Assembly: GCA_964486335.1 (NCBI GenBank)
Contig: CAZAMB010000001.1
Coordinates: forward strand, 62,001-126,000
Origin: CAZAMB01 sp964486335
Lineage (GTDB): Bacteria > Planctomycetota > Phycisphaerae > UBA1845
Direction of reading: 5' to 3'
DNA: 64,000 bases
How positions within the stretch are numbered: position 1 is the stretch's first letter; the number at the start of each line of letters is the position of its first letter. The notes under the pieces were generated by a model, which made no database searches, was not told the origin of the DNA, and saw only the letters and a program-made list of their open reading frames with translations. Below, one piece after another: positions 26,257-36,236 of this stretch. The translations under genes were made by a program, and so were the position numbers.

Positions 26257-28350
26257 TCAGGCTTCCACCGCCTCCAGCAACATCTCCGCGATGTCGAGCT
26301 GCTGGACCGATTCTCGGCTCTTCTCGGCCAGTCCGTCGGTCAGCATTCTCATGCAGAACGGACACGCGCTCGCCACCGCGTCGGGGTTCGTTTCGAGAAG
26401 TTGCTCGGTGCGCTCGGCGCTCACGCGCTTCGTGCCGGGCTCCTCTTCTTTGAACATCTGTGCGCCGCCCGCCCCGCAGCACATGCCGCGATCGCGCGTG
26501 GCCGTCGGCTCCACCAGCGTCAGGCCGATCGAACGCAGCGCCTCGCGCGGCGCGTCGTACACCTCGTTGTACCGGCCCAGGTAGCACGAGTCGTGATAAA
26601 CCACTTTCTTCTCCACCCGCCGCGTCGCCTTGAGCTTGCCCTTCGCCAGCAGGTCGGCCAAAAACGTCGAATGGTGCACCACGTCGAACCGGCCGCCGAA
26701 GTCGGGATACTCGTTGAGCAGCGTGTTGAAGCAGTGCGGACAGCTCGTGACGATCGTCTTCTTCGCCACGCCGTAGTTGTTGAGCACTTCGACGTTGGCT
26801 TTGGCGAACATCTGAAAGAGGTATTCGTTGCCCGCTCGCCGCGCCGGGTCGCCGGTGCACTGCTCCTCGCCGCCGAGAATAGCGAAATCGACGCCCGCCT
26901 GCTGCATCAGTTTCGCTGTCGCCTGCGTGATTTTCTTCGCCCGTTCGTCGAAGCTGGGCATGCAGCCGATCCAGAAAAGCACCGCCGCTTCGGGATGCTC
27001 GGCCAGCGTCTTGATGTTCATTCCTTCGGCCCAATTGGCGCGGTCGCCGGACGAGAAGTTCCACGGATTCGCGTTGGTCTCCAGTCCGCGAAACGCGGAC
27101 TGCAACTGCTGCGGAAACTCCCCGCGCTCCTGCGCGAGGTAGCGGCGCATGTCGACGATCTTGTCGACGTAGCTGATGAAGACCGGGCATTCCTGCTCGC
27201 ACGCCCGGCAGGTCGTACAGGCCCAGAGCACTTCCGGATCGATCACGCCGTCGACAAGATCGATTCGATGTGCGCCGTTGCCCCCTCCATTGGTAGGAGG
27301 GGACTCAGCGGAGCTACCGCCCGTCGCTTGCGCTCCGGGTTCGGATTCACCGCGCCCTGACGATCGCGGCGCGGATGCACCCACCAGCGCGGTCTCATGT
27401 TTGTAGAGAAAGTTGCGAAGGTCGAGCGTCAGATGCTTGGGCGAAAGTTTTTTGCCTGTCTTGGTGGCCGGGCAATGATCGCTGCATCGTCCGCACTCCG
27501 TGCAGGTGTAGAAATCAAGAATTGACTTCCAACTGAACTGGTCGATGCGGCGGATGCCCAGCGTCTCTTCGCGTTCGAGCTTGCCGTCGATGTCGTCAAT
27601 CGGCGGCAGCCGGGCGGGCGAAAGACTCTGCAAGTAGACGTTCGGAATGCCGGTGATGACGTGAAAGTGCTTGGAATAGGGCAGAAGGTTCAGGAAGATC
27701 AGCACCAGCGCCGAATGAGTCCAGAAACCGGCATGACCGAGGACGACCAGCAAACTGTCCGGCGCAGCGCCGAGCACCATGGCCGCAATCGATCCGGCCG
27801 GTTCGTACGCGACGAATCCGATGCCCGACCCGGCGGCGCTCGCGGCGCGGGCGATCGAAGCGCCGTCATACAGAATGTCCGCAAACATCATGACGAGAAT
27901 GATGCCGAGGATGAGCAACCCTTCGCCGCTAAGCGTCATGCGTGAGAGCCGCTTTACGACGCGAAAGTAGACGAAGACCAGCGTGCCGAGAATTACAAGA
28001 ACGGCGAAGATGTCCTTGAGAAACGCGTAGCATTTCCCGATGAGGCCGTCGGTGCCGAGAATCCAGAGATCAAACGACGGATCGAAACCGCGGCCCCAGA
28101 GGACAAGTGTGCGCGGAAGGAGAATCAGGAAACCGGAAAAAATGAGCATGTGCGCGAAGCCCGCGAGCGGGTAGCGCCTCATTCGGGCCTGTGCGAAGCC
28201 GTATTTGATCGTACGTCGAATGCGTTCGCCGACGTTGTCGAAGCAGTCCTCGCGCGCCCCGACCATCATCAGCCGCCATCGCCGTCGCGCGGACCAGGCG
28301 AAGTATCCCCAGCCGCCAACGAGCAACAAGGTCATGAAAAGTGGAGACAT
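26257..28350 (-). CDS. Membrane Fe-S oxidoreductase (ETF:quinone oxidoreductase, HdrD-like)
   Basis: A 697-residue protein. The first ~230 residues hold several membrane helices (for example FAHMLIFSGFLILLPRTLVL and ILGIILVMMFADILYD) with a b-type cytochrome look. Then come two 4Fe-4S sites, CTECGRCSDHCPATK and CTTCRACEQECPVF. The C-terminal half carries two CCG domains: SCPHCFNTL, HDSCYLGRYNE, MCCGAGGAQMF and ACPFCMRM. This layout matches membrane Fe-S/heme-b oxidoreductases (EMO type) that pass electrons from ETF to menaquinone. It follows etfB and etfA in the same orientation with a 106-bp gap, which supports the role. The insert between the Fe-S sites is Ser/Gly/Pro-rich and longer than usual. 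Confidence 0.85.
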   Translation of the reverse strand: MSPLFMTLLLVGGWGYFAWSARRRWRLMMVGAREDCFDNVGERIRRTIKYGFAQARMRRYPLAGFAHMLIFSGFLILLPRTLVLWGRGFDPSFDLWILGTDGLIGKCYAFLKDIFAVLVILGTLVFVYFRVVKRLSRMTLSGEGLLILGIILVMMFADILYDGASIARAASAAGSGIGFVAYEPAGSIAAMVLGAAPDSLLVVLGHAGFWTHSALVLIFLNLLPYSKHFHVITGIPNVYLQSLSPARLPPIDDIDGKLEREETLGIRRIDQFSWKSILDFYTCTECGRCSDHCPATKTGKKLSPKHLTLDLRNFLYKHETALVGASAPRSSGRGESEPGAQATGGSSAESPPTNGGGNGAHRIDLVDGVIDPEVLWACTTCRACEQECPVFISYVDKIVDMRRYLAQERGEFPQQLQSAFRGLETNANPWNFSSGDRANWAEGMNIKTLAEHPEAAVLFWIGCMPSFDERAKKITQATAKLMQQAGVDFAILGGEEQCTGDPARRAGNEYLFQMFAKANVEVLNNYGVAKKTIVTSCPHCFNTLLNEYPDFGGRFDVVHHSTFLADLLAKGKLKATRRVEKKVVYHDSCYLGRYNEVYDAPREALRSIGLTLVEPTATRDRGMCCGAGGAQMFKEEEPGTKRVSAERTEQLLETNPDAVASACPFCMRMLTDGLAEKSRESVQQLDIAEMLLEAVEA

Positions 28351-28456
28351 AGACGCCTCAAATCAATGTGAAATCAGAATTGGTGAATGGCGAAGCGAAC
28401 CACTGGTGAGATTCCCTCTCTTTTCCAACCAATTGCCTCTGCATCCTGCATTCCCA

Positions 28457-29446
28457 CTAATGGGCTTTCGCCTTCTGGAACTCCTGTGTCAATAGCGGCA
28501 CCAAGGCGAACAGGTCGATGACGCAGCCGTAAGTCGCCACCTTGAAGATCGGTGCGTCCTTCTTGGTGTTGATGGCGACGATCACCTTGCTGCCGCGCAT
28601 GCCCGCGAGGTGCTGAATCGCCCCGTCGATGCCGCAGGCGATGTAGAGACGCGGCGTCACGACCTTTCCGGTGAGTCCCACTTGGCGCGTGTGCGGCTGA
28701 AAGCCCGCGTCACACGCGGCTCGCGATGCGCCAACGGCACCGTCGAGCGATTGAGCCAACTCGTGAATGATCTTGAAGTTCTCTTCGGATTTCAGCGATC
28801 GCCCGCCGGAGACCACCACGTCGGCCTCGGTCACATCCTTCACCCCTGAACTTGTCGAGGCGATTTCCTTGATCGTCACGCGCTTGTCGGCGTCGGAAAG
28901 CGAAAGCGGAATAGCCTGCGTTTCGGCCGTCGCGCCGGCTTGCGGTTCGTTGGCTGAATAGGCGTTGCCGCGAACCGTGGCGACCTGCAATCGGCTGCCG
29001 GAGAGCCGAAACTTCGCGCTGAACTTTCCGGCGTACATCGGCTTGGTCACGATCAGGTCCGCGCCCTCCAGCGAAACCTCCGTGCAGTCGATCGCCAGCG
29101 CGGCGAGCTTTCGCGCGGCCACGCGAGATGCCAGATCGCGCCCCATGAACGTCGTCGGGACCAGCACGATTTTCGGTTTGGCCGCGTCGATCGCCGAACA
29201 CAGTGCAGCGGCGTAGGGCCTCGCGCGATACAACGCCAGTTGGGCGTCATCGACCGAATAGACTTTTTTCGCGCCGAAGGTTGCCGCCTGTTTGGCAATC
29301 TCGCCAACGTTCTGACCGACGACGACAGCCTCGGCCTGTCCGCCGGTTGTGCCCGCGAGTTTCGACGCCAGCGCCAGCAGTTGCCACGAGGCGGGAAGCG
29401 ATTTTCCGTTTCGCTGTTCGACAAATACTAAAACGTTGTTGCTCAT
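28457..29446 (-). CDS. etfA: Electron transfer flavoprotein alpha subunit
   Basis: A 329-residue protein. The N-terminal half is the ETF alpha/beta fold (NNVLVFVEQRNGK, AKPKIVLVPTTFMGRDLASR). The FAD-binding C-terminal half shows VVSGGRSLKSEENF, a GASRAACDAG loop, QVGLTGKVVTPRLYIACG and GAIQHLAGMRGSKVIVAIN. The usual GISGAIQH reads GIDGAIQH here, with Ser replaced by Asp at a residue near FAD, which may shift flavin properties. It carries electrons from acyl-CoA or other dehydrogenases together with EtfB. The start ATG is 29446. It sits between etfB and the membrane oxidoreductase, probably one operon. Confidence 0.93.
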   Translation of the reverse strand: MSNNVLVFVEQRNGKSLPASWQLLALASKLAGTTGGQAEAVVVGQNVGEIAKQAATFGAKKVYSVDDAQLALYRARPYAAALCSAIDAAKPKIVLVPTTFMGRDLASRVAARKLAALAIDCTEVSLEGADLIVTKPMYAGKFSAKFRLSGSRLQVATVRGNAYSANEPQAGATAETQAIPLSLSDADKRVTIKEIASTSSGVKDVTEADVVVSGGRSLKSEENFKIIHELAQSLDGAVGASRAACDAGFQPHTRQVGLTGKVVTPRLYIACGIDGAIQHLAGMRGSKVIVAINTKKDAPIFKVATYGCVIDLFALVPLLTQEFQKAKAH

Positions 29447-29527
29447 GTCGTTTGTTCCGGCCTATTGGAAATCATTTTGTTTACTGATCATTCCCAATCT
29501 GTTTGGGTCAATTTGTCGCTCGCAACA

Positions 29528-30319
29528 TCAAAGGACTTTTGCTTCCTCACGCAGAAGTCGCACCAACTCCCTGGCCATCGCATCCGGTTCGCCTTCGATG
29601 AACTTGCAGTCGGGTCGTGGCGGCGGCGGCGCGACGGACAGCAGATGCGTGCCGGCTTCGGCGGCGTCCTTGCCGGGAATGTCCTTCGAGGTCATCACCG
29701 TCACCGGTTTTTTCTTGGCCTTCATCAGGTTCGGCAGGGACGGATACCGCGGCTCGACCAGTCCCTTTTCGATCGTGAGCAGCGCGGGAAGCGGGCAATC
29801 GACGACTTCCTCGGCACCTTCGATGCGTCGCCGCGCCATGAAGGACTTGCCGTCGGAGGCAAACTCCAGATTCGTGACCGCGCCGACGTGGGGCAAGTCG
29901 AGGAACTCGGCCAATGCCGGACCCACCGCACCGGCGTCGAGGTCAATGTTGTACTTGCCGCAGAGGATCAGATCGAATCCTCTTTCGTCCTTCTTCACGG
30001 CCTGTGCGATCGCGTAAGCGTAGAAAAGCTCATTGAAGGAATCGAATTTCGGGTCGCACAAGTGAATGCCCGAATCGGCGCCCATCGCCAGGGCCACGCG
30101 AAGGGCCTCGGCGGCCTTTTCAGGACCGAGCGTCAGCGCCACGATTTCAGATACATCGCCTCGCTTTTCGCGAAGCTGGACGGCCAGCTCGACTCCGAAC
30201 TCGTCGAATGGGTCGCTGACCAGCTTCACGCCGGCGGGATCAATGCCCTTGCCGTCCGCGGCGACCTTGATGGTGGCGTTGGAGTCGGGAACCTGTTTCA
30301 CGATGGTTAAAATACGCAT
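29528..30319 (-). CDS. etfB: Electron transfer flavoprotein beta subunit
   Basis: A 263-residue protein. I chose ATG 30319, preceded by AGGAGG with an 8-nt spacer; the upstream in-frame residues lack family similarity. The sequence begins MRILTIVKQVPDSNATIKV and contains DPFDEFGVELAVQLREK, VALTLGPEKAAEALRVALA and the AMP/FAD-contact stretch LILCGKYNIDLDAGAVGP. The C-terminal helix that docks on EtfA is present. With etfA (81 bp downstream) and the Fe-S membrane protein it forms an ETF to quinone electron route. No 5' regulator was seen. Confidence 0.93.
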   Translation of the reverse strand: MRILTIVKQVPDSNATIKVAADGKGIDPAGVKLVSDPFDEFGVELAVQLREKRGDVSEIVALTLGPEKAAEALRVALAMGADSGIHLCDPKFDSFNELFYAYAIAQAVKKDERGFDLILCGKYNIDLDAGAVGPALAEFLDLPHVGAVTNLEFASDGKSFMARRRIEGAEEVVDCPLPALLTIEKGLVEPRYPSLPNLMKAKKKPVTVMTSKDIPGKDAAEAGTHLLSVAPPPPRPDCKFIEGEPDAMARELVRLLREEAKVL

Positions 30320-30699
30320 TTCAACGACCTCCTCCGGCATGGGTCTCGCATTTCCCATGCCATGACTTCCTGTTTGGCACCCCATGATAGCAGTTTTCGT
30401 CGTGTTGTGCAGGGAGCGGGCCTCTCAAGTGCCCGCAAGTCAAAGGCCTTTTTGACAGACTCGGGAAATCTTGGATAGGTCGGAAGAATCTACCACGTAA
30501 AAGAGTCGAATCGTTACAACTGCGGCGCAGGCGATGCCCTTCGAGAATGTAGATCGGCTGACGTTCCTTGCGACCGCGAGGCTCAATGTGTGTCTCTCAA
30601 GTTCTTGCGCTCGTAACGTGCTGTTCGGAATCAAGCACAACAACATCCGCGCGGGTCGTAGGGTCACGACGATCGCGAGCGATTCGAGAGGCAATTTCT
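30320..30699. other. Intergenic region without recognisable gene
   Basis: About 380 bp between divergent etfB and the promoter of the large secreted protein. The ORFs in it are short and have no plausible start, family or signal. The etfB promoter must lie here, but I could not pick a clear -35/-10 pair. Confidence 0.4.
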
Positions 30700-30728
30700 T
30701 TGACGCAGGCTCATCCATGTGTTATACT
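30700..30728 (+). promoter_or_regulatory. Sigma70-type promoter for the 1612-aa secreted protein
   Basis: TTGACG (30700-30705) and TATACT (30723-30728) are separated by exactly 17 bp and preceded by a TG at -15/-14. Transcription would start near 30735, leaving a ~350-nt leader before ATG 31087. I saw no known riboswitch in this leader. Confidence 0.6.
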
Positions 30729-31086
30729 TCACTAATCACCTGTACAATGCCGGAGCGGGGTGCGCTTCTACTGTAAGCGGTTGGCGGAAGCGTGAAGTGC
30801 CGCATTCATGCAGGCATTGGGATGTCCGCGCCAGTACCAATTCACCATGCCGGCGTTTCGGTCGAACGGGAGAGAATAAATCCTCCCGACTCGATTGGGG
30901 CGAGTTTCGGCTGCGGCTTTTCGACGCGAGGTTTCACCCGCACCAACTTCTTGGCTCAGTTCAGGCAGACTGTCGCCGCAAGTATCCGCGAGATTCAGGT
31001 TCAGCGTATCAACAACACCACGCGTCGCGATCGTTCTCGACGCAACGCGCACCACTTCTACTGTCACGTCTTCAAGGGAGGGTCAC

Positions 31087-34000
31087 ATGGGATTCCACGA
31101 ATGGCAACAAGGAGATTATCAGGGGGCGAATGAGGTCGGGATAATCAGTCGAATCCGAAGACTTACAAGAGCGCTGTATTTTTTGCCTCCATTGGTCCTG
31201 ATACTTGGGTCGTTCCTGCCCAGCGAAACGGTCGTGGCGGATTGGCAACCGAGCGACGGGCACAAAATGCACTATCCGCAGCTCCCGGATGAGGAAGGGT
31301 GGGACGTCAACGCAACTCAGCCCAACATTCTCGCGGATGACTGGCGATGTTCGCAAACGGGCGTCATTACCGACATCCACTTCTGGGGTTCCTGGCGAGA
31401 CATGAACGGCGACGGCGTCGGCGATGTCGGGCAAATCCGTCACTTCGTGATTAGCATTCACGAGGACATACCGGCCGGACAGGATCCGCTGGTGCCGTGG
31501 AGCCATCCCGGCTTGACGTTGCGAGAGTGGGAAATCTCGCAGTTCGGCGTCGTGTCGATCGATCCTCCGTCGCTGGAGGCGTGGTTTGATCCGGCCACGG
31601 GGACGGTCGTTCCGAACGATCACCGTGCGTATTTCCAGTACAACATGACCAACCTCGATACGATCGTTCCCAACCCCTTTACGCAGATCGAGGGGACAAT
31701 CTATTGGCTTAACATCTCCGCAGTCTTGGTTGATCCGCTGGGAACCCAGTGGGGCTGGAAATCTTCGCGTGACCATTTCAACGACGACGCCGTTTGGGCG
31801 CTTTGGGGCGCGCTCAATTGGACCGAAATGTACGAACCGCCGCGCTTTAATCGGTTCGACGCGAGGATGGGTCCGGCGAACCAGCTCCTCGGCGGCGGAG
31901 GGACGAATTTCTTCGGCAACGGTTGGTATGAATACCCGCAAAGCGGGTGGTGGAACATCTGGTTCTACGACAACCCGTTCACGTTCGACCATTCAAAAGA
32001 CATTCAGCTTTCATTCGATGTGGAGGTGATCGATCCGGCGAACTTCGTTGAGATCGCGGTCAACTGGTCGACGCCGGAATGGTCCTTCGAGGGGAATCCG
32101 CCGGGCATGCCGCGTCAACCGCCGATTCCGCCCGTCGATGAGACCCTGTACATCGGACGGCAGCCCTTTGTTGCAGGTCCGCTGCCGGTCGGCATTCAGC
32201 ACTTCGACATTCCGTTTCAATTACCGAACTTCAACCCCGAATGGGTTTCCATCGACATCCGAGGCGAGAACTTCAGCATCACCAACGGTCAAATCAATCA
32301 CGTCTGCGTGGGTACGTCGCTTGATCTCGCCTTCGTCATCACCGGCGGCTGCAAGTGTGACGCGGACGTCAACGGCGACGGAATCCTGAACATCGCGGAT
32401 TTCGTTCAGTTCATTTCGTGCTTCGGCGCTCCGCCGATCGGCTTCTGTGCGAGTTCGGATATCAACTGCGACGGCGCCATCGACATGCAAGACTTCATCG
32501 CGATTCACTGCCAGTGGTACGGTCGTCCTCCCAACTACTGCTGCGCACCGATCGTCGGGGCCTGCTGCCTGCCGTCGCAGGCGTGCCGCCAGCTGACGGC
32601 CGCGGATTGCGCACTTCAAAGCGGGACGTATTACGGCGACGGATCGGCCTGCGGCAACGGACAGACGCTCGACCCCGAAGCGTGTTGCTACCCGGACGGC
32701 TCTTGCGCGATGGCCGACCCATTCTGCTGCGAGCAGGCGGGTGGGACTGCGCAGGGCCAAGGCACTGTCTGCACCCAGACCGAAGCCTGTTGTCTGCCCG
32801 GCGGAATCTGCCGCGATGTCGATCCGCTCTGCTGTGATGATCTGGGTGGCGTAAGCCAAGGGGCGGGCACGGACTGCACGATTCCGGGAATCTGCCTCAC
32901 GTTGTGTCCGGTTCCGTCCGACCAGACGTGGTGCCAGAGCCTGCAAACGCGGGATTGTCAGAATCCAACCGCCGTCGATTCCTGCCTGCCGCGCGTGGTG
33001 ATCTTCCCGGGTCCGACTTCCGGACCGATCATCGAGCTGTGCGACTGCCTGTCGCCGAGCGATTGCGGAGCGGTGGACATTCGGCCGTCGGGACCGAACT
33101 TCGTCGTCTCATGTCCGGGACCATGCCCGCCGGGTCTGGATTGCCAGCTTCATTACAACGGAACGCCGACCGGCAGGCAGTCAACAACGTCTGATCTGAT
33201 TCCGCCGAACACAACGGTTACTTGCGCGTGCGCTGCGGTACCTCCGGAAGCGTGCTGTTTGCCCGATGGAACGTGCGTCAACACGACACCCGCCAACTGT
33301 CAGTCGCAGGGCGGGCAATCGCAAGGACCGGGCACGCAGTGCAGTCAGCCTCAGGCTTGCTGTCTGCCGGGCGGAGTTTGTCGAAATGTCGATCCGCTCT
33401 GCTGCGATGATCTGGGCGGAACGCCGCAGGGTCCGGGAACGGTGTGTACCGCGAACATTGCCTGTTGTCTGCCGAACGGACAATGCGCCGACGTCGATCC
33501 GCTTTGTTGCGACGACATCGGCGGATCGCCGTCTCCGACGGGCGCGTCGGCGTGCGCGGGCGACCTGAACGGGAACGGTGTCGATGACGCGTGCGAAGTC
33601 ATCATCGTGCAGGCGTGCTGCCTGCCCAACGGCACCTGTACCGAAGTGGAATACAACCGCTGCGTGGCGCTCGGCGGCGATCCGCAGGGACCGAATACGG
33701 TTTGCGATCTGCGGGTCTGTCGGCCGATCAAATGGGCACAGCCGCCGACTTATGGTCCGAATCTCATCGCGCCTCCACCATGTTTCCGGGGTTGGGATGA
33801 GCCGTCGAGCTTCGTTACCGGTCCGATCGTTGCCGACGACTGGGCCTGCGAAACGAACCAACCCGTTACCGACATCCACTGGTGGGGTTCGTATCGGGGC
33901 TGGACGACGCAGTCGCCGCCGCCGATCGGTCCCGGATTCCCGGACACGTTCCACATCGGCATCTGGACCGACGTGCCGGTCAATGTGGATCGGCCCTTCA

Positions 34001-35925
34001 GCCATCCCGGAACGATGATCCGTGAGTGGTTCGTGCCGCGCGCGGAATTAAATGAGCGGTACTTCGGGTGTGACACTTACCCGGGCCAGCCGCAGGATAC
34101 GTGCTTCCGCTACGACTTCGAGATTCCGCCGGGGCAGTGGTTCCATCAAGCGCCCGCGCCGAACGCGACCATCTATTGGATCGCCATTTCAGCGATGTAC
34201 CCGGCTTTCTGTGCGTGCGACGGCGACGTCGACGGCGATGGCCAAGTCGACCTGGCCGACGTGACTCGCGTCGTGCAGTGCATGCAGGGGCAACCGGTCG
34301 ATTGCACGAAAGCTGATGCCAACTGCGACGGAAGCATCAATCAAGGGGACGCTGATGCAGCCGTTTGCCTATTCCAAGGGGGGACGCCCGAACAGTGCTG
34401 CCCGGGAGCCGGCGTCGCGCCGGAGTTTCCGTGGGGATGGAAGACTCGCGAGCATTTCTTCAACGACGACGGCGTCCGCATCCTGGTTCCGCCCGCTCCC
34501 GGTATTGGTGCGGACTTCCTCGACGGAGTTCCCATCGAAACGGCGGACGGAAAGTCGTGGGACCTGGCGTTCGTGTTGACCACGCGAGCCAAGGCCGGTC
34601 TCAAATGGGAGCAGTGGCCGAGTCAGAACCTGCCAGGACTCCACGCCCATGACGGCATCCGGCTCGCCGACAATTGGGAATGCAGGGGCGGAAGGGTGAC
34701 CGACCTGCACTGGTGGGGCAACTATGAACGTGACCCCTTCGGACAGGAAATTCGAGGCGGCGGCATCCAGTGCATCAACCTGAGCATCCACCGCAATCGA
34801 CCCGTCCTGCCGTGGTGTCTGCCCGAAGAACCCGCTGACTGGGGCGTGTGCGCGTTGTTTGATCCACTGAACGAACGTGACACCGGCCTCACCAACAATG
34901 AGGGCAGCAAGATCTACCTGTATGACTTCTATCTGCCGGACGGATTCGCCCAGACGATCGGCGAAGTGTATTGGCTGGACATCGAAGCACAGTCGAACAA
35001 CCCGCAGGATCCGGCATTGTGGCGATGGCAGGAAAACAAGCGCGACTCCGTTCCGCGAATCTGCCCAGCCGCTCAGCGTTCGATGCCTCCGCCGCCGTTC
35101 GTGTGGAGTTCGATCGAGTGGCCGCCGATTCCGCCCGATCCTCCGCGGTACAGCGAGATGGCCTTCCGCGTGACATCGCGTCCCTATCCGCCGGATTCTG
35201 ATCCAACCGGCGTCGACAAGACGCGGTTCATCTCGTTCGCACCGGGCAATCCCGGCGAGCAGACCGCGCTGATGGTCCGATTGACCTCGCTGCACCACCC
35301 GAATCCGCCGTATACCGGCGGCGCGGCCGCCGACTTTACCGCGTTCGAGGGCGAAGTTCTCTGGGTAGGACCGCCGGCACAATACATCGAGTCGGCCAGC
35401 AGCGGGGTGCAATTCTGGGCATCCAAGCTCCAATGTGCGCCGCACTATCAGGATTGGTCGACGGTCGGCTTGCTACACGTGACGGGTGAAGCGATCGTGC
35501 CGAGTTCCCAATACGACGTGCAGGCGGTTGCACTTGCCTGTCAAAACGAAGAAATCGGTTGTGCGGACGCCTCGACTTTGTTGGGAATCAGAACGACCCG
35601 TTGGGGCGACGTGGCGGCACCGTTCAACCCGCCGGATCCGTCAGTTCAGCCGGCGTTCAGCGACATCGGTGCGCTGGTGGATAAGTTCAAGAGCGTGCCG
35701 GGCGCTCCGATCAAGGCTCGCGCGTTGTTGATGGGTGTGGATGCTCGCGGTGACATCAACATCACCCCGGACGTCGGCTTCACGCACATCGCGGGTTGTG
35801 TGGACGGCTTCAAGGGCCTGCCGTATCCGCACAAGCCGGGAAAATGCGGCGGCGCGGGCGGCGCGTGTGCTTCGGACGCGGATTGCACGGGCGGCAATTC
35901 GCCTCCATGTACGTTATGCCCATGA
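31087..35925 (+). CDS. Giant secreted multidomain protein with dockerin-like and ACCLPDGTC repeats
   Basis: I use ATG 31087, with GGAGG 5 nt upstream, giving 1612 residues. The signal peptide is LPPLVLILGSFLPSETVVAD. A ~200-residue beta-rich module appears three times; each copy has an ADDW or ADNW motif with TDIHFWGS, TDIHWWGS or TDLHWWGN (near residues 80, 920 and 1200). Between them are two dockerin-like stretches (DADVNGDGILNIADF with DINCDGAIDMQDF; DGDVDGDGQVDLADV) and about nine Cys-rich 20-30-residue repeats around ACCLPDGTC or ACCLPGGIC with CCDDLGG. The C-terminal ~450 residues are mixed and end with a Cys-rich GACASDADC tail. Planctomycetes carry many such extracellular proteins of unknown function. 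Calcium binding is expected from the loops. No catalytic motif was seen. Confidence 0.85.
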   Translation: MGFHEWQQGDYQGANEVGIISRIRRLTRALYFLPPLVLILGSFLPSETVVADWQPSDGHKMHYPQLPDEEGWDVNATQPNILADDWRCSQTGVITDIHFWGSWRDMNGDGVGDVGQIRHFVISIHEDIPAGQDPLVPWSHPGLTLREWEISQFGVVSIDPPSLEAWFDPATGTVVPNDHRAYFQYNMTNLDTIVPNPFTQIEGTIYWLNISAVLVDPLGTQWGWKSSRDHFNDDAVWALWGALNWTEMYEPPRFNRFDARMGPANQLLGGGGTNFFGNGWYEYPQSGWWNIWFYDNPFTFDHSKDIQLSFDVEVIDPANFVEIAVNWSTPEWSFEGNPPGMPRQPPIPPVDETLYIGRQPFVAGPLPVGIQHFDIPFQLPNFNPEWVSIDIRGENFSITNGQINHVCVGTSLDLAFVITGGCKCDADVNGDGILNIADFVQFISCFGAPPIGFCASSDINCDGAIDMQDFIAIHCQWYGRPPNYCCAPIVGACCLPSQACRQLTAADCALQSGTYYGDGSACGNGQTLDPEACCYPDGSCAMADPFCCEQAGGTAQGQGTVCTQTEACCLPGGICRDVDPLCCDDLGGVSQGAGTDCTIPGICLTLCPVPSDQTWCQSLQTRDCQNPTAVDSCLPRVVIFPGPTSGPIIELCDCLSPSDCGAVDIRPSGPNFVVSCPGPCPPGLDCQLHYNGTPTGRQSTTSDLIPPNTTVTCACAAVPPEACCLPDGTCVNTTPANCQSQGGQSQGPGTQCSQPQACCLPGGVCRNVDPLCCDDLGGTPQGPGTVCTANIACCLPNGQCADVDPLCCDDIGGSPSPTGASACAGDLNGNGVDDACEVIIVQACCLPNGTCTEVEYNRCVALGGDPQGPNTVCDLRVCRPIKWAQPPTYGPNLIAPPPCFRGWDEPSSFVTGPIVADDWACETNQPVTDIHWWGSYRGWTTQSPPPIGPGFPDTFHIGIWTDVPVNVDRPFSHPGTMIREWFVPRAELNERYFGCDTYPGQPQDTCFRYDFEIPPGQWFHQAPAPNATIYWIAISAMYPAFCACDGDVDGDGQVDLADVTRVVQCMQGQPVDCTKADANCDGSINQGDADAAVCLFQGGTPEQCCPGAGVAPEFPWGWKTREHFFNDDGVRILVPPAPGIGADFLDGVPIETADGKSWDLAFVLTTRAKAGLKWEQWPSQNLPGLHAHDGIRLADNWECRGGRVTDLHWWGNYERDPFGQEIRGGGIQCINLSIHRNRPVLPWCLPEEPADWGVCALFDPLNERDTGLTNNEGSKIYLYDFYLPDGFAQTIGEVYWLDIEAQSNNPQDPALWRWQENKRDSVPRICPAAQRSMPPPPFVWSSIEWPPIPPDPPRYSEMAFRVTSRPYPPDSDPTGVDKTRFISFAPGNPGEQTALMVRLTSLHHPNPPYTGGAAADFTAFEGEVLWVGPPAQYIESASSGVQFWASKLQCAPHYQDWSTVGLLHVTGEAIVPSSQYDVQAVALACQNEEIGCADASTLLGIRTTRWGDVAAPFNPPDPSVQPAFSDIGALVDKFKSVPGAPIKARALLMGVDARGDINITPDVGFTHIAGCVDGFKGLPYPHKPGKCGGAGGACASDADCTGGNSPPCTLCP

Positions 35926-36236
35926 CTCAAGAGCGACGCGATGACGGGATGATCGATTCGGCAAAAGGGCAGGAACGCCGTTCGGAAGAGGATCGAAGCG
36001 ATTGCGAAGCAGTTAACGACCGGCATGCAGGCTCTTTGTTTTGGACGCCGTGATGTTCCGACGTCAACCCGGCCTGCGCCTCGCGGAGCAAAGATGTCGA
36101 GCGGCGAGAACGAGGTGTCGGCCAACCGGTGATGATCGACCTCATGCCGGCTGCTATGCCACGCGCCCGCTGGGTCCGATAAATGCGGCTTGTTTCATCC
36201 GCCCAAGAACTTCGCAACGCTTTTGGAGTTGGTGCG
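35926..36236. other. Intergenic region without recognisable gene
   Basis: About 310 bp between convergent genes. Frames here are short, lack ribosome sites and resemble antisense shadows. No hairpin followed by a T run was noticed, so no terminator is called. Confidence 0.4.
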
